Translations under genes and position numbers: made by a program
From: Gemmatimonadota bacterium
GTDB taxonomy: Bacteria; Gemmatimonadota; Gemmatimonadetes; Gemmatimonadales; Gemmatimonadaceae
Reading direction: 5' to 3'
DNA: 10,531 nt
Assembly: GCA_031127185.1 (NCBI GenBank)
Contig: JARIET010000076.1
Span: 1-10,531 of the forward strand
Shown here: positions 1 through 6,122 of the stretch, one piece after another
How positions within the stretch are numbered: the stretch's first letter is position 1
Layout: each line of letters begins with the position of its first letter
Notes under the pieces: model-generated
Seen by the model: only the letters and a program-made list of their open reading frames with translations
Database searches by the model: none
Told to the model about the DNA's origin: nothing

Positions 1-551
1 ACAAGGAGAAGCTTCAGGAGCGCAAGGCGAAGCTCGCGGGCGGAGTGGCCGTGATCAACGTCGGTGCCGCCACTGAGAGCGAGATGAAGGAGAAGAAGGC
101 CCGCGTCGAAGACGCGCTGCACGCCACGCGTGCCGCCGTTGAAGAGGGCATCGTCCCGGGCGGCGGTGTGGCGTTGATTCGCGCGCAGGTCGCGCTCAAG
201 TCGCTGAAGCTGGGCGAGGACGAGCAGATCGGCGTCGACATCATCCGTCGCGCCATCGAAGAGCCGATCCGCATGATCGTGTACAATGCGGGTGGCGAAG
301 GCTCGATCGTGGTGGAGAAGGTGCGGGCTTCGAAGGACCGCAACTTCGGCTACAACGCGCTGACCGACACGTACGAGGACCTCGTCGTCGCCGGCGTCAT
401 TGACCCGGCCAAGGTTGTGCGCACAGCGCTGCAGAACGCGGCGTCGATCGCCAGCCTCCTGCTCACGACCGAAGCACTGATCGTTGAGAAGAAGGAAGAC
501 AAGCCGGCCCCGGCCGCGCCGGGTGGCGGCGGCATGGGCGGGATGTACTAA
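1..551 (+). CDS. groEL: Chaperonin GroEL (60 kDa chaperonin), C-terminal part
   Basis: GroEL forms the double-ring cytoplasmic chaperonin that folds proteins inside an ATP-driven cage closed by GroES. The gene enters from the left edge and reads in frame from base 3, giving 182 residues, about the last third of the usual 540-550. Visible landmarks are the KEKLQER and [10 protein letters not shown] stretch at the return from the apical to the intermediate domain, and the equatorial segment [19 protein letters not shown]. In that segment the Asp encoded at 111-113 matches the ATP-hydrolysis aspartate (D398 in E. coli). The PGGGVAL nucleotide-binding loop follows. The protein ends with the flexible Gly/Met tail GGGMGGMY, typical of true GroEL rather than of divergent paralogues. 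The stop TAA at 549-551 is followed by a terminator. groES probably lies upstream outside the window. The family call is secure; whether other groEL copies exist cannot be seen. Confidence 0.98.
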   Translation, partial: KEKLQERKAKLAGGVAVINVGAATESEMKEKKARVEDALHATRAAVEEGIVPGGGVALIRAQVALKSLKLGEDEQIGVDIIRRAIEEPIRMIVYNAGGEGSIVVEKVRASKDRNFGYNALTDTYEDLVVAGVIDPAKVVRTALQNAASIASLLLTTEALIVEKKEDKPAPAAPGGGGMGGMY

Positions 552-577
552 GCGGTTTTCGATCCAGTTTGGGACAG

Positions 578-613
578 AGCGGGGGTGCCGGTGACGGCGC
601 CCCCGCTTTGTTT
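578..613 (+). terminator. Rho-independent terminator of groEL
   Basis: The arms at 578-589 and 596-607 pair over 12 positions with one G-T wobble, around a six-base loop (GGTGAC), and are followed by TTGTTT on the + strand. It starts 26 bases after the groEL stop. It lies only eight bases beyond the stop of the convergent lipoprotein gene. Read from the - strand it has the same stem but no T-run after it, so it should be efficient mainly for groEL. Confidence 0.88.
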
Positions 614-620
614 GCCGGTA

Positions 621-1538
621 TCAGCGGAGCGGAATCACGTTGATTTCGCGTCCGGTGTCGCGATGGCTGATCCAGATCAGGATCGGGCCGGTTCCCGGGA
701 ATGCGACGATGGGACCGGTTCCGTTGCCAAGCGCAACGTCCGGCGAAGCACGCTCGCTGCCTTTGGAGGTACCGACGCCTGACCGGTGCAGGCGCAGCGT
801 TCCCGGCGCGCGGGACGAATCCGTCCACACACCGACCCAGCTTCCGTCCGCGAGGCGCGCGCCGCGCGACGAGCGCTCGGGCGGTTCCGCCAATGCAGGT
901 GACGCCGCTTTCGCATGGAGCCGCCGGGCGGGGAACATCCCATCCGTTGAAGCCTGCCACATTGCTGCTGCCCGCGACGCTTCGCTGGCGCCCGACACTT
1001 CCCATGTGGCGAACACGCGGTCAGCGCTGTCTCTGGCGAGCGTGATCAACGTGCGGGTTCCGCGACCGGCACTGCCAGGAATCGTGGCCGGCTTCGAGTA
1101 TGTGGTGCCGTCTACGGTGTACGACCACACGATCTCGGACGAACCTCCAGCGGCCCGAGACCATGCGAGAAACGGCTGGGCGAAACCATCGGGATCGAGG
1201 ATCAGCTCCACCTGTGGCGCCTCGTCGGAGCGGTGCATGGTGCGCTCGCCGGGTGGGCTCACGCGCAATTCTGCCGAGAACGAGCTGCCGCCATCGATGC
1301 TCCGCGATACGAAGACGGCGGTATCAAATCCGGCCGTCTCGAACCATGCAATCGCGACCTGATTGCCGCGCACCGCCGTGGCGAATGCGCCGACGACCTT
1401 TCCGGCGGTCGCCAGGCGAAGCCGAGGGCCAGCATACGCCGTGTCGTGTTCACTGCATGCGATGAAGGCAAGCACGGCGGCAATTACTGGCCAATGCGCG
1501 AGCCGGCGGCGCAACAGTAGTCGGTTCTCGCTTTCCAT
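621..1538 (-). CDS. Predicted lipoprotein with sialidase-type Asp-box (BNR-like), function unknown
   Basis: This is a 305-residue protein. I chose the ATG at 1538 because it gives a clean lipoprotein signal: Arg-rich residues 10-12, a hydrophobic core at about 16-26, and a lipobox ending AFIAC with Cys28. An in-frame start further upstream (1637) would add 33 Arg-rich residues inside the preceding gene and bury the signal. The mature part has no recognisable catalytic motif. Residues 80-87 (SIDGGSSF) match the Asp-box S-x-D-x-G-x-(S/T)-(F/W) of BNR/sialidase beta-propellers. Weaker blade-like repeats follow, such as WSYTVDGTTYS and MWQASTDGMF, with many aromatic beta-strand patterns, so a surface or periplasmic beta-propeller is likely. 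One Asp-box does not establish sialidase activity. It is the last gene of the - strand operon, 22 bases after walJ, with a weak ribosome site, and converges on groEL. Confidence 0.72.
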   Translation of the reverse strand: MESENRLLLRRRLAHWPVIAAVLAFIACSEHDTAYAGPRLRLATAGKVVGAFATAVRGNQVAIAWFETAGFDTAVFVSRSIDGGSSFSAELRVSPPGERTMHRSDEAPQVELILDPDGFAQPFLAWSRAAGGSSEIVWSYTVDGTTYSKPATIPGSAGRGTRTLITLARDSADRVFATWEVSGASEASRAAAMWQASTDGMFPARRLHAKAASPALAEPPERSSRGARLADGSWVGVWTDSSRAPGTLRLHRSGVGTSKGSERASPDVALGNGTGPIVAFPGTGPILIWISHRDTGREINVIPLR

Positions 1539-1560
1539 GCTCGCTGGCGTCGGCGTGGTC

Positions 1561-2355
1561 CTACAGTGCGAGCGCCATCTGCGTTGCACGGCATGACCCA
1601 ATCGGCGCACTCGGCGCCTTCCGCACCGCCGCGGCAAGCGAGGCTCTGCGCGCGCGCCGCGTGATCCCGCGCTTCGTTGCAGCGCAGGCCACCGATGGCG
1701 TGTTGTTGACCTCGCTGAGGTGGAGCAGGAGAACGGCGCGAAGCGCGGACGTGGCTACCGCATCAATGAAGGCAGTCGCTTGTTCGTTGCTCAAATGGCC
1801 GGTCGCGCTGGCGACCCGATGCTTGAGATACGACGGATAGGGTCCCTCGCGCAACATCGTGGCATCGTGATTCGCCTCTATGCAGAGCAGGTCCACTCCG
1901 CAAAACGCCTTGACCAGCGCGTCCGTTGGTTCGCCCAGGTCATGCGCCAGCCCTGCGCGCATCCCCGTGCCACGATCCGAGAAGACCAGCGCTGTGGGTT
2001 CGTTCGCGTCGTGCGGTACGCGGATCAATTCGATGTCGAGGTCGCCGACCCGCGTGTCCCGCGGCACCACATGCGCCCGGTGTCGGACCTCGGCGTCGAG
2101 CCCGCGGACGGTCCCCGCGCTGCCAAAGACGCTCCACTTCCACTTCGCGGAAACCTGGGCGATGCCACGGCTGTGATCCACATGTTCGTGCGTCACGAAG
2201 ACGGCGCTCAACTCCTCTGGCGTGACACCCACGAACGCCAGGCGCTGCTTGAGAGTGCGCGGACCGATTCCGCAGTCCACCAGAACTTTGGTCGCGCCGG
2301 AATCCACGAGGATGGCGTTGCCGCTGCTGCCACTGGCGAGTGAAACGATGCGCAT
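1561..2355 (-). CDS. walJ: WalJ/YycJ-type metallo-beta-lactamase-fold hydrolase
   Basis: This 264-residue cytoplasmic protein has the same length as Bacillus YycJ/WalJ. It opens with MRIVSLASGSSGN, the family signature, then shows the metal site THEHVDH (residues 55-61), the conserved PHD at 114-116 and HDLG at 138-141. EANHD (160-164) and GHLSN (186-190) follow; this order is characteristic of the YycJ subfamily rather than of beta-lactamases or glyoxalases. Members are thought to be metal-dependent phosphodiesterases/nucleases; in Firmicutes walJ sits with the WalKR cell-wall regulator and has been linked to cell division and DNA replication control. The start at 2355 shares one base with the stop of the upstream gene (TGATG), which implies translational coupling and excludes a 47-residue upstream extension with no family similarity. 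The last 35 or so residues are Arg/Ala-rich and look divergent. The fold is certain; the substrate is unknown. Confidence 0.9.
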   Translation of the reverse strand: MRIVSLASGSSGNAILVDSGATKVLVDCGIGPRTLKQRLAFVGVTPEELSAVFVTHEHVDHSRGIAQVSAKWKWSVFGSAGTVRGLDAEVRHRAHVVPRDTRVGDLDIELIRVPHDANEPTALVFSDRGTGMRAGLAHDLGEPTDALVKAFCGVDLLCIEANHDATMLREGPYPSYLKHRVASATGHLSNEQATAFIDAVATSALRAVLLLHLSEVNNTPSVACAATKRGITRRARRASLAAAVRKAPSAPIGSCRATQMALAL

Positions 2356-3575
2356 CAGTTCGCGGCGTTCCAGGCGGCCGTCAGCGTTGCGCGAAGCGCG
2401 GGCGTCAGCGCCACGGACCGACGCTGCATGGCCAACGATGCAACGGCGAGAAACTTCTGCAGTGCGTAGGTGTCGTACATCCCGTCTTGGCCCCACGAAA
2501 ACGGCTCGACGTACTTGGGCGGCCCGCTGTCGCCGAACAGGTTTGACCCGGCGCCGATGATGGTGCCCGTGTTGAGCCGGGTCCCGATCGCGACCTTGAC
2601 GTGGTCGCCGATCAGCGAACCAAGGAACTGCATGCCGGTGTCGTGCTCGCCCCGTGAGTCCCGCACGCGCACCTGACCGTAGCTGTTCTTGAGATTGCTC
2701 GTGATCGTGCCTGCACCGAGGTTCGCCCAGCGCCCGATCACGGAGTGCCCCACAAAGCCGTCGTGTCCCTTGTTCGCGTGCCCTTGCACGCTGACCACGC
2801 TCATTTCACCACACACGCGCGAGTGCTCGCCAACCGCCACGCAGCTGTATCGCCCGCCGGCGACCTGCGTGTGCGCACCGATCACGATCGGTCCGGCCAG
2901 TCGCGCAAACGCGCTGATGCGCGCGCCTTCCATCACCACGACGTCCCCTGCGGTCGTGTCCACCACCACCTGCGGTTCCACGTAAGCTCCGCGCGCCACG
3001 GCGAATCGATGCTCACCGAGCACGTCCACGTGCGCCGGCGGTTCATCGGGGATTGCGGCGGCGAGCGCAGCAGCGTCGGCGACAAGCACATCGGGCAGCA
3101 ACCGGATGAGATCCCACGCGGCGGTTAGCCACCAACCGTTCACCGCGAGGTCGGCATCGCCTCGCGCAGCCACGCGCACAGAGGCCAGCTCATCGAGTGG
3201 TACCTGCCCACCGCCCAGTTCCGAAACATTCACGTCGCGCGCCAACGCAACGGCAGCGATCACGCCCCCGCAGCGGACGGCGCCACCCGCGGCCGGGGCT
3301 GCAACGCGCGCGATCAGATTGGGAGCGCACCGCGCGTTCACGAGCAACGTCCCGGCTTTCAGCACCCCGGTTACCGATCCGGGCGCGCCAAACTCGGCGA
3401 ATGCCTCGAGGTGCGCCGCGCCGATAAATCCGGCTGCCTTGGCGTTGAGCACCCGTTCCCACCGCTCCCGTACAACCGTGGCGCCTACCCGTAACTCGCC
3501 GAACGGGCGCGTAAGTGCAAACGGCTCGGCTGCCCGCGCCGCGGCGTCGTCGTACAGGATGAATCCACTGCTCAT
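2355..3575 (-). CDS. GlmU-like putative sugar nucleotidyltransferase with left-handed beta-helix domain
   Basis: This 406-residue protein has two parts. The N-terminal half (about 1-185) resembles the NTP_transf_4-type domain of GlmU family proteins known mainly from Bacteroidetes: FILYDD near the start, then LTRPFGELRVG and RERWE (21-40). It lacks the GxGTRM/K loop of true nucleotidyltransferases, so catalysis there is uncertain. The C-terminal half (about 190-365) is a hexapeptide-repeat left-handed beta-helix, with VEPQVVVDTTAGDVVV, GRWANLGAGTITSNLKNS (compare GAGTITCN in GlmU acetyltransferase), and IGDHVKVAIGTRLNTGTIIG. A short helical tail ends the protein. It may activate or acylate a sugar phosphate for envelope polymers. 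It overlaps the manC-like gene by four bases (ATGA) and walJ by one, so the three are translationally coupled. It is not a standard GlmU; a replacement role is possible but cannot be judged from this window. Confidence 0.82.
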   Translation of the reverse strand: MSSGFILYDDAAARAAEPFALTRPFGELRVGATVVRERWERVLNAKAAGFIGAAHLEAFAEFGAPGSVTGVLKAGTLLVNARCAPNLIARVAAPAAGGAVRCGGVIAAVALARDVNVSELGGGQVPLDELASVRVAARGDADLAVNGWWLTAAWDLIRLLPDVLVADAAALAAAIPDEPPAHVDVLGEHRFAVARGAYVEPQVVVDTTAGDVVVMEGARISAFARLAGPIVIGAHTQVAGGRYSCVAVGEHSRVCGEMSVVSVQGHANKGHDGFVGHSVIGRWANLGAGTITSNLKNSYGQVRVRDSRGEHDTGMQFLGSLIGDHVKVAIGTRLNTGTIIGAGSNLFGDSGPPKYVEPFSWGQDGMYDTYALQKFLAVASLAMQRRSVALTPALRATLTAAWNAAN

Positions 3576-4618
3576 CGGTCGCGTACCTCTGGCGGAAGCG
3601 CTTCGACCAGCGACTTGAGATCGGCCGCGCGCTCAACGGTGGTCACCAGTGTCATTCCGTTCAAGGCGACAACCACGAGCCCCTCAACACCGTAACACAC
3701 AACGGTCGTGCCGTCGGCGTGCACGACGTTGTCCCGTGCGTCGCGCATCAGCACGCGACCGACAGGCGCGTTACCAAGCGAATCGCGTTCCCGTACCTGG
3801 CGGAGCGCGGCCCAGGTGCCCACGTCGCTCCAGCCAAACGTGCCCGGGATGACCATCACCCGGCTGCTCCGTTCGAGCACGCCGATGTCGATGGCCACCG
3901 ATTTCACGGAGCCAAAGAAGGCAGAGGCGTCAGTGCCGTGCGCGGCAAGGGCAGGGGCGACTTCCGGACACAGCGTGGTGACCTCGTCGAGAATGTCGCC
4001 GGCCGTCCACGCAAATATCCCGGAGTTCCAGAGGCACCCTGCTGCCACCAGCTGTTCCGCGCGATTGCGATCAGGCTTTTCCACAAACCTTGCCACGCGG
4101 CGTAAGCTGCCATGCACGACATCGCCCGGCTGGATATAGCCCAGCCCTGTGTCAGCAAAGGCTGGAACGACGCCGACCGTCACGAGCGCCCGATGTGTGA
4201 CCGCCGCGTCAGCGGCATCGATCAGTGCCTGGCGAAACCCCCCAACGTCGCCGATGCTCCAGTCCGCGTGCACGGAGACGATCACCGCGTCACGTCCCGA
4301 CCGGCGGGCAATCACGTTGGCGGCCCAAGTGAGCGCGGCGGCAGTTCCCGCCGGCCGTGGTTCGGCAATCACATTCTCCGGTGGTACGTCGGGCAAGGCG
4401 GTTCGGATGGCCTCGACGAGCGACGCGTTTGTCAGCACGAGCGTGCGCAACGCAGGTGCTACCGCTGCCAGGCGGTCCAGCGTGTCGCGAAGCATCGGCT
4501 GCGACGTGATCAACGGCAGGAGCTGCTTCGGGCGCTCGGGGGTGCTCAGCGGCCAGAAGCGCGATCCCACGCCTCCGGCGAGCACAACGGCCCAGCGCTC
4601 CGCTCTCACAGTGGGCAC
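3572..4618 (-). CDS. manC: Mannose-1-phosphate guanylyltransferase-like nucleotidyltransferase
   Basis: The predicted reaction is GTP plus mannose-1-phosphate to GDP-mannose, the donor for polysaccharides, glycolipids and fucose/rhamnose derivatives. The protein has 348 residues, the short form without the C-terminal phosphomannose isomerase domain. Motifs in order are the nucleotide loop LAGGVGSRFWPLS (13-25), RPKQLL (29-34), AEPRPAGTAAAL (85-96), TGLGYI (157-162), FVEKPD (178-183), WNSGIFAW (197-204), and GWSDVGTW (262-269) with metal-ligand candidate D265. The usual PSDH metal motif is here HADW (117-120): the Asp is kept but the Pro and His are not. The start is GTG at 4618, nine bases after the response-regulator stop; a second GTG at 4609 is nearly as good because neither has a strong ribosome site. 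The stop overlaps the next start. The symbol is by family; a different hexose-1-phosphate remains possible. Confidence 0.87.
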   Translation of the reverse strand: MPTVRAERWAVVLAGGVGSRFWPLSTPERPKQLLPLITSQPMLRDTLDRLAAVAPALRTLVLTNASLVEAIRTALPDVPPENVIAEPRPAGTAAALTWAANVIARRSGRDAVIVSVHADWSIGDVGGFRQALIDAADAAVTHRALVTVGVVPAFADTGLGYIQPGDVVHGSLRRVARFVEKPDRNRAEQLVAAGCLWNSGIFAWTAGDILDEVTTLCPEVAPALAAHGTDASAFFGSVKSVAIDIGVLERSSRVMVIPGTFGWSDVGTWAALRQVRERDSLGNAPVGRVLMRDARDNVVHADGTTVVCYGVEGLVVVALNGMTLVTTVERAADLKSLVEALPPEVRDR

Positions 4619-4627
4619 GCTCAGCGC

Positions 4628-5005
4628 TTAGGCAGCGGCCGCCGTCAGCTCGGCGACGCGTGCATAAAGTCGCTTCGGGCTGAACGGCTTTGTCATGAAA
4701 TCGTTCGCGCCGAGCGCCAGTGCCTCGGCCCGCTGCTGGTCGTGCCCGGCAGCGGTGAGGATAACGCACGGCAAGGTCTTCCAGCGCGCGTCGGCCCGCA
4801 TCCGGGCCAACACTTCGAGACCCGTGAGCCCGGGCATCATGAGATCGAGGAGCACCAGCCCGATGTCGGGGTATTCCTCAAGGGCGGCCAGCGCCCCAGG
4901 ACCATCTCCCACCAGCGTCACCCGAAAGGGGCCTTGCTCAAGCTTCGTTTGAATGATCCGGCCGATATGCGGCTCATCGTCGGCCACCAGCACGTGCGCG
5001 GTCAT
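4628..5005 (-). CDS. Single-domain (CheY-like) response regulator
   Basis: This is a 125-residue stand-alone receiver domain with no output domain. All phosphoryl-transfer residues are present: acidic pocket D9/D10, phospho-acceptor D54 in LLDLMMPGLTG, switch T84 (ILTAA) and K106 in TKPFSPKRL. It should therefore accept phosphate and act through protein-protein contact, or serve as a phosphate sink, as CheY, DivK or Spo0F do. The start ATG at 5005 has an AGG six bases upstream. It lies 33 bases after the roadblock gene and nine before manC. The only histidine kinase in the window is encoded in the opposite operon, so a partner is not obvious. The CXXL/K106 region is not degenerate, so I see no reason to call it a pseudo-receiver. 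Confidence 0.95.
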   Translation of the reverse strand: MTAHVLVADDEPHIGRIIQTKLEQGPFRVTLVGDGPGALAALEEYPDIGLVLLDLMMPGLTGLEVLARMRADARWKTLPCVILTAAGHDQQRAEALALGANDFMTKPFSPKRLYARVAELTAAAA

Positions 5006-5038
5006 CGCGCGCCTGCCGGGCTGCGCACGCGTCGCGCG

Positions 5039-5392
5039 TTAGACCAGCGCGGCAATGTTGGCGCGGTTGCGCCGCAACTCATACAGCAGCTGGCCGAGGT
5101 TGGCCGAGGGCTGGACCAGCACGAGCAAGACCGCGTCGGCGCTCAACGCGCAGATCACGGCCATCCCGCGCTCATGCTCAAGGATCGCCGTCTGCAAGGG
5201 TCCGCGCTGCGCTGCGGCACCGAACTCGTCGGCATACTGCACGATCGACGGAACGTGTGCCGCGATGTGCTCAGCGTCCACCGTATCGGTCGTCTGACTG
5301 TCGATGAGCAAGCCGTCGCGGCCCAGAACCACCGCCGCTTCGACGCCTTCGCGCTGCCGGATGGCGCCAACAAGGTCGCGAATCGTGGGCAT
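5039..5392 (-). CDS. Roadblock/LC7 domain protein
   Basis: This is a 117-residue single-domain protein and the first gene of the - operon. The pattern fits the bacterial roadblock/LC7 (MglB-like) family: REGVEAAVVLGRDGLLIDS at the N-terminal strands (about 14-32), DAEHIAAHVPSIV in the middle helix, AVICALSADAVLLVLVQP as the core strands, and ANLGQLLYELRRNRANI as the C-terminal helix. Such proteins dimerise and regulate small Ras-like GTPases such as MglA in polarity and motility. No GTPase gene is visible here. I chose the ATG at 5392 because GGAG sits seven bases upstream and a promoter lies 47-74 bases upstream; a longer frame reaching 5494 would start inside that promoter and adds 34 residues unlike the family. 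Its job in front of a receiver domain and sugar-nucleotide genes is an inference, possibly spatial or activity control. Confidence 0.9.
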   Translation of the reverse strand: MPTIRDLVGAIRQREGVEAAVVLGRDGLLIDSQTTDTVDAEHIAAHVPSIVQYADEFGAAAQRGPLQTAILEHERGMAVICALSADAVLLVLVQPSANLGQLLYELRRNRANIAALV

Positions 5393-5399
5393 GGGCTGG

Positions 5400-5406
5400 C
5401 TCCAAA
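5400..5406 (-). promoter_or_regulatory. Ribosome binding site that fixes the roadblock start
   Basis: On the - strand TTTGGAG ends seven bases before the ATG at 5392. It is one of the clearer Shine-Dalgarno matches in the window and supports this start over the in-frame ATG at 5494. Confidence 0.7.
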
Positions 5407-5438
5407 CGGGGAGGTGTTTTCGGGCGGGAAGTTCTCGA

Positions 5439-5466
5439 AGTGTACGCTCCGCCAGAATGAAGTCAA
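5439..5466 (-). promoter_or_regulatory. Sigma70-like promoter of the six-gene - strand operon
   Basis: On the - strand the -35 is TTGACT (5466-5461, five of six consensus bases), the spacer is 16 bases, and the -10 is TACACT (5444-5439, four of six). Transcription would start near 5432, leaving a leader of about 40 bases before the roadblock ATG. The first four genes have small gaps or overlaps and I saw no comparable promoter between them. Confidence 0.6.
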
Positions 5467-5479
5467 GCTCGTGATTCGC

Positions 5480-5508
5480 TTGAAGTTGGCCCATCGCACA
5501 GGTACACT
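5480..5508 (+). promoter_or_regulatory. Sigma70-like promoter of the + strand operon, predicted near-leaderless
   Basis: The -35 is TTGAAG (5480-5485), the spacer is exactly 17 bases and the -10 is TACACT (5503-5508), the same hexamer as the opposing promoter. A start six to eight bases beyond the -10 falls at about 5514-5516, only five to seven bases before the ATG at 5521. No Shine-Dalgarno sequence lies in between. The two -35 boxes are 13 bases apart, so one regulator bound at 5460-5486 could affect both directions. Confidence 0.58.
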
Positions 5509-5520
5509 ACGCCACTCACG

Positions 5521-6114
5521 ATGACACCGGTTTTTCAGTCCCTTAGGCGCCGCCGTTTGGCCCATTTGCTGACCTTCGCCGGGCTCGCGTTCGGTGCAGC
5601 CGCGTGCGACGACCCGTTCCAGGTGAAGGCGAGTTTTCCTAACGAGCATCAGACCTTCACCGTCGCCGCGCTCACCGGCGCCGACGTCAACGCCCCCGCT
5701 GGGCTCTTCCTCGACGGCAGGAGCGTTGTTCGAATTGGCGGCGACTTTTCGTTTGATCTCGCGTTCGACATCAATGCCCAAGGCAAGCCGGTTGTGATCC
5801 CGGTGGGTATGGTCGGCACGCCCCTCGCGGGCACGAAGCCAATTGGACTCGTGCGCACAAGCGGGGGATATGACGTGCTCACCGAGGCCCCGAAGTCTGG
5901 CTTCCACTTCGATTCGACAATGGTGGTCAATCCGGGTGCCGCGCTCGCGATTCAGGCGCAGAGCTCCAACTGCTCGTTCTCTCTGACGCCCTACATTTTT
6001 GCAAAGATCGTCATTGACTCGGTCAATCCAGGCACGCGCACGCTCTACGGCCGGACATTGATCAACTTGAACTGCGGGTTCCGGCAGCTCACCACCGGTC
6101 TGCCGACCTTCTAG
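5521..6114 (+). CDS. Small predicted lipoprotein, function unknown
   Basis: This 197-residue protein has a type II signal: Arg9-12, a hydrophobic stretch at 13-28, and lipobox GAAAC with Cys29, followed by Asp30-Asp31. In proteobacteria Asp at +2 would favour inner-membrane retention; whether that rule holds here is unknown. The mature part (about 168 residues) is rich in beta-strand patterns and small residues, for example SVVRIGGDFSFDLAFDI at 68-84, suggesting a beta-sandwich. Two further cysteines, C151 (SSNCSF) and C185 (LNCGF), could form a disulfide after export. I recognise no family. The ATG follows the predicted -10 element by 12 bases with no ribosome site, so translation may be leaderless. 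The stop is eight bases before serS and contributes part of the serS ribosome site (AGG at 6113-6115), which links the two genes. Confidence 0.82.
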   Translation: MTPVFQSLRRRRLAHLLTFAGLAFGAAACDDPFQVKASFPNEHQTFTVAALTGADVNAPAGLFLDGRSVVRIGGDFSFDLAFDINAQGKPVVIPVGMVGTPLAGTKPIGLVRTSGGYDVLTEAPKSGFHFDSTMVVNPGAALAIQAQSSNCSFSLTPYIFAKIVIDSVNPGTRTLYGRTLINLNCGFRQLTTGLPTF

Positions 6115-6122
6115 GTCGCCCC

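Noticed and set aside
578..613. Bidirectional terminator serving the convergent lipoprotein gene as well
   Set aside because: The stem is symmetric, but on the - strand it is followed by CTGTCCC rather than a T-run, so only the + direction is supported.
640..1362. Open frame of 240 codons on the + strand
   Set aside because: It is antisense to the Asp-box lipoprotein, which has a signal peptide and a plausible start. The + frame has no ribosome site or domain and follows the groEL terminator.
1538..1637. Upstream start giving the lipoprotein 33 more residues
   Set aside because: The added part is Arg-rich, overlaps walJ, and would place the signal peptide inside the protein.
4112..5524. Open frame of 470 codons on the + strand
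   Set aside because: It lies antisense to manC, the response regulator and the roadblock gene, all with clear family motifs. Its translation has no recognisable domain; long antisense frames are common in GC-rich DNA.
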